Below, one piece after another: positions 55,114 to 64,000 of a stretch of 64,000 bases of DNA. Origin of the DNA: Gliomastix tumulicola (taxonomy: Eukaryota; Ascomycota; Sordariomycetes; Hypocreales; Bionectriaceae). A program made the position numbers and the translations under genes. The notes under the pieces were generated by a model. The model was not told where the DNA came from, searched no databases, and was given only the letters and a program-made list of their open reading frames with translations. The stretch's first letter is position 1. Each line of letters begins with the position of its first letter. The stretch is from assembly GCA_001599755.1 (NCBI GenBank), contig BCHX01000005.1, forward strand, positions 3,530,409 to 3,594,408. Reading direction: 5' to 3'.

Positions 55114-56515
55114 CTTCAGAGGCTCAGGGTGCGAGTATCTGGAGATCTGTCCGGACGAGACGCTGGTGCCCACGGATGAGGATAGAGAAGGGATGGAGGA
55201 CAGATGATACAGGAGTGAGGACGGAGTGATGATGGATGAAGGAGGGGTGGTGCAGGATGGAGGATGGATGGAAAAAGCAAAGAAGGAAATCCAGTGAGCA
55301 AGGGCATGAGATGGATGACGTGTCGCTTCACCCTCTTCGCTGCCTGGGCGCGTTTGACGGAGTGACGCGTCGTGTGAAGAGCCAATCGAGGGCGCGTCGC
55401 GGCGAAGTGAAGGCCTGGTGAGGCGTTGTTTGCCTGTTGCTGAGGCTACGCCGAAAGCTTTGGAAGGCTCCAGCACCTCCAGCAGCCGGAATCAATTGTG
55501 GGGCAGACGAGAAAAAACCCGGATTGCAAGGCGATGACATTGCAAAAGCTCACGTCGAAAAGGAGAGACGCCTGCTGTCCTGGCACCTCTGCCCATTGAT
55601 AATCATTTAGGAGCCCACACTCATGTATTCATTCGTGATTATTACAGTGATGCAATTTGAGCCGTGTGCTTAAGGTGAGAGAACCGTCACTGCTTGATTT
55701 GAAATTGTTTGCGTCGAGAAATGCAGGTGGCGAGGTTCTGGTGGCCGACGCATCTTGTCGTCCACTATCACATCAATCTACGGGCACGGGCAGCACACCT
55801 CAGCGCCGAGCGCTATTTGGGCAAGCCTTGAGAATCTAGGAAGAATATTCGGAATGCTGGTTGAAATTCATTATAATGGCGTCCATCAATTTTGACCATA
55901 CGTGTATCCAGCTCAGATGCCAACACCCCGTGACCAGCGTACACTGCGAAGCTGAGCTCGCTCATATGATTATTAGAGATGCTTCGACCGGGATGGCCGT
56001 CCTTTAGGGGCACAGAGCAGCACTTCGGAAGAATAGAGGAGAGTACATTGTCCACGAAGTCATGCAAGCTACCAGACTCCTCTACCAGCGCCGACAGACC
56101 AGCTGACATGCTCCGGTCGGGATTTTTACGCATGGTAAGGAGAAACCAGCATAACCATGACCCTCTCGGCGACATAAGTGCGTCAGCTTGTATATGCTAC
56201 TGCCTATTCGGCCACTTCAGGCCTACGGACATCGGACAGCCCTTCCAGCTGCACGTGTTTGCCGATCAGCCGTCCACGGACAGCCCCGCGGAAGTTCCAA
56301 AATCCACGAATCCCGTAGCGGAAAGCTGGGCTTGATGTGACCCTGTACTATATCATGCATGTTCATTCACTGTGCGCGTATACCGAGTAGACCACTCTGC
56401 TGAACGTCGGATGGCCTTGCGCCGGTATTTAATCCGCGTGGTGCCCATGACTGTCTTGCTGATTGCCTCGTCTTCGTAGCAAACAAGTCACATCTCTCCC
56501 CCCGACATCCTCACA
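55114..56515. other. Divergent intergenic, SNF2-like / AA9 LPMO
   Basis: 1,402 bp. The SNF2-like leader (55114-55480) is open on the minus strand but low complexity. A 120-codon minus-strand frame at 55813-56175 has no recognised similarity and was not called. A TATA-like TATTTAA at 56426-56432 lies about 85 bases before the AA9 start. Confidence 0.45.
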
Positions 56516-57548
56516 ATGCGCGTCTCGACCTTGGCCCTCATTTTCCCAGCTCTCGTCTACGGACATGGCTACGTCCAGCAGATCTGGCTGGGCGACAACC
56601 TCGTCGAGGGTAAGTGTCCTGGCGTCTACGGCATCAGGTGTGATTTAATGAGCACAGTGAAGCTGATACTCCATCCCAACAGCCTGGAACCCCTACAAGG
56701 ATCCCCAGAAGAACCCGCCCGTGAACAAGATCACTCGCAAGTTCAAGGACAACGGCCCCGTCACCGATGGCCTGTTCGAGGTGAGTAGTGCACTGATCGT
56801 CTTCAGGACCTACAATGCTGATGCGTGACGACGATACCCAGACCGACGCCATCACCTGCAACATTGCCAAGGATGGCGCAAACAATGTCCCCGTATCTGC
56901 TACCGCACAAGTCAAGGCGGGAAGCCTTGTCAAGTTCATGTGGACGGACTGGCAGAGCGATCACCCCGGCCCCAGTATGTGCCCTCATAATCGACCTTGA
57001 ACACTGTCGCGCGCTGACGAATCATCGCAGTCATGACCTACCTGGCCGACTGCAAGGGCCCCTGCAGCAACTTCGACGGCAGCACCGGCAACGTCTGGGT
57101 CAAGATCGACCAGGCCGGCTACGACGCCAAGGAGACCGCAGCTCCCTGGGCCAGCAAGAGACTTCCCCTGCAGAACAGCACCTGGCCCGTGACCCTGCCC
57201 TCCAAGATCGCCCCCGGAGAGTACATCCTCCGCCACGAGATCCTGGGCCTGCAGCGGACCAACACCAACGGCAAGCTCGCGCAGTTCTACCCCGCCTGCC
57301 ACCAGATCACCGTCACGGGCAGCGGCACTACGAAGCTGCCCGAGGGAGTCGCCTTGCCGGGTGCTTACCGCGCTGACGATACCAAATCGGTAAGCTTGAG
57401 ACCCTATTATGTTGACCTCATGGAAGTGAGTCTTGAAAGCTGATGTGCCTTGCCCTAGATCTTCCTCGAGTACCGCGACATCTCGGCGACCAACCCCTAC
57501 ACACCGCCCGCCGGGCCAGTCTGGGGAGACGCTGGCTGGAAGGCCTAA
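56516..57548 (+). CDS. AA9 lytic polysaccharide monooxygenase, secreted
   Basis: Five exons: 56516-56609, 56683-56780, 56842-56974, 57031-57389 and 57459-57548, 257 residues. The enzyme uses copper and O2 or H2O2 to oxidatively cut cellulose or other beta-glucans outside the cell. A 16-residue signal peptide (MRVSTLALIFPALVYG) is followed directly by His, the required N-terminal copper ligand. The second ligand His is in SDHPGP (about residue 105). The AQFYPACHQITV segment carries the axial Tyr and one Cys of a disulfide. The family pattern TDAITCN, APGEYILRHEI and FLEYRDI-like end is clear. There is no CBM1 cellulose-binding module. It is the first of three secreted cell-wall enzymes in 4.5 kb. 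Confidence 0.94.
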
Positions 57549-58509
57549 ATTTAATTCACATGATGGGCAACCGACAGCATGATTGGAGGACAAATTGCGC
57601 CCTGGGTCTGACTCGCTTGAAGGGGGCAGACAAAACGTGGTTGAATCGGGGGCTCATGAAGTTGGATGGCTTGCAGGCAGCTCCTTCTCGTAGATAGTTT
57701 ATGTCACATTCACTCTTTCTGTCACTGACAAAGTAAGCGACTAACTGCTCGCATCTGTGTCCCTCCTCATATCCTCCGATGTCCCGTGCCCGAGCATGCT
57801 CAGCCAGCCACTGGTGGATAATGGACGCATGTCCAGGGTGCATATACACCCATGCCACGCTAAAAGAGCCATAAGGGCTTCTCTCCCTCGTCCGGTCTGC
57901 GTGTCCGACGAGTAAACATCGGGAATGTCGGGTCGTGGGGGCCGGCCGGAGAGGAGGCCTCATCCGAAAGAGGCCAGAACGGCAGCTTGGCTTCCGAGGG
58001 GCTGATCGTCGCCCACATCCCGTCCAGTAAGTGGCCCTTCCATGCGGAGATTCCTTGTCATGCCATTACGCTGCATAATGGGAGCTGCAGCTCCAAGTGG
58101 CCGTCAACGTCACATCCATGTAGTAAAGGGAGGGGAGCACGGACATCTACTCGCGGGATTGGAGGAGAATTCTCCCACTCTCCGGCGCTGTATGGGTGGC
58201 TTGCAAAACACCGGACCGGAGAACGGGGAGATTTCATCCCGCAGCTGAAATGCAACTTACCTCATACAGCTCTGGCCGTGGTTGGAGGGAAAATCCGGCG
58301 TCCGGGATGCTGCCGAAGTCAAGCTTTGAGAGGCGTAGATCCGTGCAGCAGGGAAAATCATTCCACGGCTTATTGAACGAGTCACTCACATCGGACATCG
58401 AACGTACTGGTCTAGACACTCACTTATATCTTTGCCAGTCGAGCTACTAATGCCCTGGTGAATGACTGTCTTAGCATCATAACCGTGTACTCCTGGCTCG
58501 ACGTCCATA
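57549..58509. promoter_or_regulatory. Intergenic, promoter of pectate lyase
   Basis: 961 bp. No supported gene. A TATA-like TTATAT lies near 58434, about 75 bases before the pectate lyase start. Confidence 0.45.
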
Positions 58510-59486
58510 ATGTTGATCTCGCTCAAGCTCGTCCTGGCCCTGGCCATCTCGGTGGCTGCCCAAACCACCACCAGAACCACCACTACACGTACTACTAAAA
58601 CTAGCACTACGAAGACTACGTCGACCAAAACATCGACCGTATCATGGCAGGTCTCAGGCGGTGTCCAGTGTCCTCATCCCTCCGTCAACACCGTCTGGCC
58701 CACCTCTGCGGGTAGCACTACCTTCCCAACCGCATCTGTCATCCCGCCTGGCGCAGTCTTTGATGGCGGTATGTCTCTCTTTGACAGAGCTGGCACAGAC
58801 GGCGACTGCGGTGGTCAGGCGGAGCTGGACAGGACAGCCGCCGTCTTTATCCTCGAGGAAGGGGCGACGCTGCGCAACGCCATCATTGGCCCGAAGCAGG
58901 CGGAAGGCGTGCACTGCCTGGGCGCCTGTACTATCGAGAATGTCTGGTGGGAGGATGTCTGTGAGGACGCTGCTACGTTCTGGGGCGACGGGCCTCGATA
59001 TATCCGTGGTGGCGGCGCAAGGGAGGCAAGCGACAAGGTTTTTCAGCACAACGGTAAGCGACGTGCGCCATGACTTATGCCTGAGACTCGAGGACTCATT
59101 ATGTTGCATCATAGGCGGAGGTTGGCTCTACATCGATGGCTTCTATGCCAACAAGTATGGCAAATTCTACCGGTCCTGCGGCAACTGCAGCGAGATGTTC
59201 CAGCGTCATGTCAACATTACGAACCTCGTCGGCATTCAAGGTGTCGTTTGTGAGTGAACCATCCGCCACGCATGCATCGTCTTGAATGTGTTTTCTAACG
59301 ATCTGTCCACTAGTGGGCGTCAATCAAAACTACGGTGACACTGCTGAGCTCTCGAACTATTGCCTTGCCAAGGTGGGCGTCATCTGCACGCGTTACAACG
59401 GGTGTGTCAAGCCGTGCAACGCGGAGGAGGTTGGCGAGGGGGCCCTCGAGCCGTACTGCAAGATCAATGGACAAGACTGGACTTAA
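58510..59486 (+). CDS. Pectate lyase, PL3 family, secreted
   Basis: Three exons: 58510-59053, 59115-59249 and 59314-59486, 283 residues. PL3 enzymes cut polygalacturonate by calcium-dependent beta-elimination outside the cell. A signal peptide (MLISLKLVLALAISVAAQ) is followed by a Thr-rich, probably O-glycosylated linker (about residues 19-45), then the parallel beta-helix: VFDGGMSLFDR, then FILEEGATLRNAIIGPKQAE, GVHCLGACTIENVWWEDVCE, DAATFWG, FYRSCGNCSEMFQRHV and GVNQNYGDTA. The WWEDVCEDAATF motif is diagnostic. The Thr-rich linker without an attached binding domain is unusual. It converges with the GH105-type gene. Confidence 0.95.
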
Positions 59487-59691
59487 GTGGACGAGTTCGA
59501 TAGGTTCATGGCGCTCCAAGGTAGAGACAAGTTGATAGCTAGGGCACAGTAGGACCCATGGTTGGACTCGGGCCACAGTCCTGGCATGTGTCCTCGAGAT
59601 TGGCATCATCCTTGCAAAGCGAAGGAATGTCATAGATCTTTGTATTATTGGCCTATGTCATTCGAAAACCATTAGATTGTCCGAGGAGGCC

Positions 59692-60985
59692 TTAGGCCTT
59701 CGTCTTGTGAAGCTCATATTCGTAGCTCGAGAACATGAACGGCGCAACACCCTTGAGGTCGTTCTCGAAGATGGGCATACTAGCGTAGTACTAGAAGCAG
59801 TCTCGTTAGAAAGTCTGACCAATAAATAGAAAGAGAGAGCCTTACCTCGAACGTCCCGTTGGAGCTGAGACTGCCAGTCTGCACCGTCCACTCGTAAGAC
59901 AGAGATCCATCATGTGATCGAGGGGAAGCAAATGTCGACGTCATCAGCTTATAACCGTCAAGAGCCGACTTTAGGTACTTCTTATCCTTCAAGTACCCCA
60001 GTCGCGTCGCCTTGAGCAGACCGTACACAAACATGGATGATCCAGAGCTCTCAATGTAGTTGCCATCCGCACCCCTCAGCTCAGGGTCCATGATGTTCCA
60101 CCAGCCCTTGGTCCTCTTATCTTGAGCTTTGACAATCGCGTCAGACACGCTAGTCAGATATCCGAGGAGACGCTTGCGGCCAGCATGGGTCTCAGGGAAG
60201 AAGTCAAGGGTGTCAACCAGAGCCATGATGTACCAGCCCACAGCACGGCCCCAGACATGGGGAGCGGCACCAGTCTCGGGATCAGCCCAGATTGATTTCT
60301 TGCTCACATCGAAGCCGTGGACAGGAAGCCCCTCGGTGCGGTCATCACTTGTAGTTCCGGCATCAATGAGATCGAACTGAAGGGCGATGTCGTCCCAGGC
60401 GGTGGTGTTATCGGGCTCGAAGAGGTGAGTCCAGCGGGCGTAGTAGACATCGAGCATGTAGATGCCGTCGAGCCACATCTGGTCAATGTAGGCGGGATAC
60501 CGATGGTAGAATCCTCCATCTGCTGTTCGCCTGCTCGTGTCGATCTGATCGCGTAGGTGCTGAGCTGCGGTCAGGTAGATCTCCTCGCCGGTGGCATTGT
60601 AGATGTCGAGGAACGTGTGACCAATGCGAATGTCGTCAATGGAGTTGCTGCCGTTGTACATGAGGATGCTACCGTCTGGGACACCGTTCGTTCCAGGGTA
60701 GAGCAAAATGTCGGCGCCGTACTTGACATATTCGAAGTACTTCGGATCGCCCGTTCGCTCAAAGGCACGCAGAATGCCTGAGTAGTAGGCCGAGACAGTG
60801 TAGGCGAGTGTTGGCTCAACCCCGTGTTGGATCTGAGAGTCGGCCATCCATGTCAGATACCGAGGCTCGCCCTGAAACTTGCCAGGCTTGATTTTGGCGG
60901 ATGGCGGGATCTTCTGCCACCCAGTCGGTAGGTCTACCGTAGCAGCGGCTAGCCCCGCGGCAGCAAGAAGGGATACTAGAATCAT
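59692..60985 (-). CDS. GH105-type unsaturated uronyl hydrolase, secreted
   Basis: Two exons on the minus strand, 60985-59846 and 59790-59692, 412 residues. GH105 enzymes remove the unsaturated uronic acid left at the end of pectin fragments by lyases. The start at 60985 is the first ATG and opens a signal peptide (MILVSLLAAAGLAAATV). The alpha/alpha-barrel shows DDIRIGHTFLDIYNATGEE, ADGGFYHRYPAYIDQMWLDG with the Asp expected for catalysis, PHVWGRAVGWYIMALVDTLD, and GADGNYIESSGSSMFVYGL. The 55-bp intron (59791-59845) separates the last 32 residues. It is next to the pectate lyase and would act on the products of such lyases. GH88 is a related alternative. Confidence 0.92.
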
Positions 60986-62325
60986 AGTTCTGGGGAGAAG
61001 ACCGGGAAAGAGGTGAGATGAGATTGTAGAGTTCACTGGTACTCTATTCGAAGGAGAGATGGGGCCGAGTATTAAGTAGCATTCATCTCAAGCATCAAGA
61101 CGTCTTAATCTCTACGATCACCCGATCTCGGCCGGTTAGCGGGGTTGCCTTCTCCTCATTCACATGTCCTCAGGAAGTTTTCCGGTCCAACACCATCATG
61201 GAGAGTGATGCTATCCCCAAAGCCAGGATGATGATCAACATGACGGTTCCAACCTTGAAGGATATGCGGGGGACTCGGTGCGGGGAGTCGTCGGCAGACG
61301 GACGCTTATCTGGGGAGTCCCGGGGGAGGTGGATTTGATGACGGGGATCGGCTTTGTTAGCTCGGTGAAACGGTGGCCTCCTGCTGGTGGGAAAATAAAT
61401 CTACCATGGCCGGGTAATTGTAGTACGTTCCCACTGCTGTCCTGGTTTTCCACGACTTTCTTGCCAGTGAGGGATGAATGTTTTCCGGGCGTGCTTTTCC
61501 GTGAGGGAGACTGCACTAGACATGGGATGTGGGGGACGAAGGATCATTTGGCAGACTGGTGAAGCTCGCTGGATGTAACCTTTCCGCAGCAGCTACCGGA
61601 TTCCAGGGATCAAAGTTGAGATCAAAGATGAGATATCCAACAGGCACAGCCACACCGTTCTCGGGGCGATCGGAAAACCGCGGACAGGATCTGGTAGCCC
61701 GTACGAGTGCGGATGACCTCATGCAACGATCCTTCCTTTCAGGATATTCAGTCACCTTAGGGTAACCGCTTCAAGGCCGCCGAGAGATGAAATGCCTGTG
61801 GCCACCTCTAGCTGAAATCGTCCATAGCTCTCGCACGGACGCAGTTGCGAGCCTTATTGTGCTTGCTAAACGGTACTATCTGGTTCAAAGATGCGAGTTG
61901 GGGTCACAACAGAGGGGTGCGACAAGTGAGCTTGTCACACACAATTTCATCCTAGTTTCTACAGTAACTCAAAGCCTTGTCAAAGGTGGAACGGTCGAAG
62001 AGGATTGGCTGTCATGGAGACGTATTGCTGATTATGCATGTTCATAGCATCTCCTAATTTGCTGGGGTACTGTTCGACCAGTCTCTACCTGTAATTTAAA
62101 TCAAATCTTCGCAGGGTTCAGTGATGTTCTCAATTAACCATCAACGCGTCGTAGGAGACATACAAATAATCCCATCTGGCCACATGATGTTGTCAATATG
62201 ATTCAAAAACATCTTCCATCCGGATATCGTACACTGCGCATATATCTGCCAACCTCGAGTACTAGCATACGAGAAATCGCAAGTAACCGCAATAATCTAA
62301 ATCAGTATCGTCCACGACCTTCGAG
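60986..62325. promoter_or_regulatory. Divergent intergenic, GH105-type gene / orphan gene
   Basis: 1,340 bp with no supported gene. Within 350 bp of the GH105-type start there are four matches to SYGGRG, the CreA/Mig1 consensus: 61139-61144, 61266-61271, 61280-61285 and 61310-61315. The consensus is short, so one or two matches by chance would be expected. Confidence 0.45.
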
Positions 62326-63555
62326 ATGACGCTGCCCTGGGATAAAGTGGCGCCTCAGCCAATGCTCCCTCTCTGCTGGGTCCAAAGTGTTGTGTATCGG
62401 ACGATCCCGAACCCCAGTCCTCACCTAGATCAAGTCCGCAGAGACTATGAGAAAGTTGACTATCGCATCAAAGGCGGCGAGCCCGATGAATACCTCGGTC
62501 CTCTCGTGGCGCTCATCAACGTCGCGAGGACGAAGGACATGCACCTCTATCTCGAGCCCAAGATTTCCAGACTCAGCGCCGAGGTTGATCGGCTTCAGTT
62601 GGGCGTGCACCACAAGTACCTGCAGTCCGCGACCAACTGGATGGCAGAGCAGTATGAAACCAATGGCGTGGTATGCACGTACCGAGACGAGTCCCTCGTT
62701 CGTGGTCTTCTGACCTCGTTAACATGGTACAAGGGTCTCCTGGACGGCGAGATGGAGGCCATGCGCAGGGCTGAAGCTGCCTCGCGAGACCATGCAAGCC
62801 ACGTGGAGGAGCTCGGACTTGAAGACATGGCCAGCCGGTTAAAGCATGAGTGCGGACCGAGGACCGAGATCCGCCGCAAGGCCATGGAGCTCGAGCTCCG
62901 TGTCACCAACCTTGAGAATGCGCTGAACGAGATGACAGATCCTCCCTCTGATCCCTCTGACGACGAAACTCGGTATGGCAGCAGGGTGAGGACCGAATTC
63001 ACCGGTTTGTTCATCGCGGAGGCCATGCGCCTGGCGCCTCAGTGTCCGCTGAAAGTGATGAAGATACTGCACGGAAACATGGAGACCTTCCACCGCGTCA
63101 TGGACGACATGGATAGCGCCGTTGACCATGTGGCTTCGACGTTCATGGAGATGCGGGACGAGGTGATGTCGCTGGTCCATTACGGGCCGGCGAAAATCCT
63201 GGATCTCGTGATGCCCCTAATTTTTACGGTCCGCCTGGTAGATCTTCATCTCTCTTGGCAGAAAGCTAACATGATATATCTTCATGACGCCTTCGTAGAC
63301 CTCACCCGGGTGACCATAGCCCAGCCGGAATTGGCTTGGGAGGGCAACGCGGCGGTGGCGGCCGAAGAATACGAGCATGTCGTGTATGAGGTCGACCGCT
63401 TTCTAATGACCGAGGGGGGTGAAAGACATGCGTGGTTGTCTAGCCGTCTGAAGGGCAAGCGCGCCCATATGAAGGAGTATACCATTATGGCTATTCGGGC
63501 TTGTCGCACGGGGGACCTGTATGCTGCTCTACGCATCTTGGATGAGAAGCTGTAA
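62326..63555 (+). CDS. Uncharacterised helical protein
   Basis: Single exon, 409 residues. I do not recognise the family. It is almost entirely predicted helix with charged, Met-rich segments, such as DYEKVDYRIKGGEPDEYLGP, a short coiled-coil candidate around MELELRVTNLENALNEM, and a C-terminal RAHMKEYTIMAIRACRTGDL. No signal peptide, membrane helix or Cys pattern. The unbroken frame and plausible start context (TTCGAGATGA) support a gene, perhaps lineage-restricted. No link with the neighbouring cell-wall enzymes is visible. Confidence 0.62.
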   Translation: MTLPWDKVAPQPMLPLCWVQSVVYRTIPNPSPHLDQVRRDYEKVDYRIKGGEPDEYLGPLVALINVARTKDMHLYLEPKISRLSAEVDRLQLGVHHKYLQSATNWMAEQYETNGVVCTYRDESLVRGLLTSLTWYKGLLDGEMEAMRRAEAASRDHASHVEELGLEDMASRLKHECGPRTEIRRKAMELELRVTNLENALNEMTDPPSDPSDDETRYGSRVRTEFTGLFIAEAMRLAPQCPLKVMKILHGNMETFHRVMDDMDSAVDHVASTFMEMRDEVMSLVHYGPAKILDLVMPLIFTVRLVDLHLSWQKANMIYLHDAFVDLTRVTIAQPELAWEGNAAVAAEEYEHVVYEVDRFLMTEGGERHAWLSSRLKGKRAHMKEYTIMAIRACRTGDLYAALRILDEKL

Positions 63556-63897
63556 AGCAAAGCTGCACCGGTAATATATGGGAGCAGCCTTAGTCTCTCG
63601 CCAGTAGTAAGCAGATACTTGCACATATAATAACATTCGAATCATCTACGTGCCTTCGGTGACATGAATTCGCATCGGAGAACGATAAACTTGGCATATT
63701 ACTAACGTGTATACATGCCCGCTCCTTCTCGTATGGCCGTAGCATAGCGGCACCATGAGCTTTCTACATACGGCGAGAGAATACCTCCAACTTGAATGGA
63801 TCACGGACACATAATCAATCATCTCCTTCGCTGCATGTCCTTGCCACGAGAGAGTAGTAAGCTCTCAGTCATCAGCCGAGTCTAGTCAAGAGCCACA
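63556..63897. other. Intergenic, nothing recognised
   Basis: 342 bp, AT-rich 3' UTR followed by a possible promoter of the next gene. Confidence 0.4.
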
Positions 63898-64000
63898 ATG
63901 TCTTCGTCAGACCTGGATGGACGCGTTCTTCCCCAGGCATGGTTGGGAACAGACGGTTGCAGATGCAATGGCCAGGCCTTCTGGAACAGACCTGACAGGG
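63898..64000 (+). CDS. Possible start of a further gene (3' end off window)
   Basis: An ATG in good context (GCCACAATG) opens a frame that stays open to the window end, 34 codons, beginning MSSSDLDGRVLPQAWLGTDG. This is too short to identify, and an open run of this length can occur by chance. It is listed because of the start context only. Confidence 0.3.
   Translation, partial: MSSSDLDGRVLPQAWLGTDGCRCNGQAFWNRPDR

Noticed and set aside
55813..56175. 120-codon minus-strand frame between the SNF2-like and AA9 genes
   Set aside because: No recognised similarity, no splice partners, and surrounded by non-coding sequence.
1..64000. tRNA genes, CRISPR arrays, transposons
   Set aside because: No cloverleaf-compatible B-box context, spaced direct repeats or transposase/reverse-transcriptase motifs were found by reading. 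A tRNA search program would be the decisive test for tRNAs.

Overview
The window is nuclear DNA of a filamentous ascomycete (Pezizomycotina, most likely Sordariomycetes). Genes are dense, on both strands, with short GT-AG introns of about 45-165 bp, several with TACTAAC-like branch sites. The content is fungal: Pol III subunit RPC25, SPC2, a Pet8-type carrier, a PNP-NACHT-ankyrin NLR-like gene, an AA9 lytic polysaccharide monooxygenase and a PL3 pectate lyase. The secreted plant cell-wall enzymes suggest a plant-associated or saprotrophic fungus. The genus cannot be named from sequence alone. All exon structures were derived by hand from splice signals and protein continuity.

Housekeeping part, 1-24.5 kb: a NUFIP1-like RNA-binding protein (partial), RPC25 (Pol III), EMC3 and SPC2 (divergent; ER membrane insertion and signal peptide cleavage), MMS19/MET18 (cytosolic Fe-S assembly), SDH2 (Fe-S subunit of succinate dehydrogenase), PTC7 (mitochondrial PP2C phosphatase), eIF3h, S-adenosylhomocysteine hydrolase, a single-pass membrane protein with a duplicated six-cysteine module, and a steryl-ester-hydrolase-like lipase.

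Mixed and accessory part, 25-43 kb: an APH-fold protein whose catalytic residues look lost, an F-box-like protein, a tandem repeat beside a tiny Cys-rich basic protein, a decayed DUF3632-family gene, a Pet8-like mitochondrial carrier, a conserved fungal protein, a PNP-NACHT-ankyrin gene broken by one in-frame TAG, an Fmp32/CCDC90-type mitochondrial protein and an orphan basic protein.

Large-gene part, 43-55 kb: a 1,866-residue membrane-anchored ankyrin-SPRY protein converges on a SNF2-like ATPase of about 1,730 codons, which also carries one in-frame TAG. The most unusual feature of the window is that three accessory genes within 25 kb are each interrupted by TAG, two of them intact in every other respect.

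Cell-wall part, 56-61 kb: AA9 LPMO, PL3 pectate lyase and a GH105-type unsaturated uronyl hydrolase, all with signal peptides. Two of the three act on pectin. The window ends with an orphan helical protein (62.3-63.6 kb) and the start of a possible further gene.

No tRNA, rRNA, CRISPR array or intact transposon was recognised.
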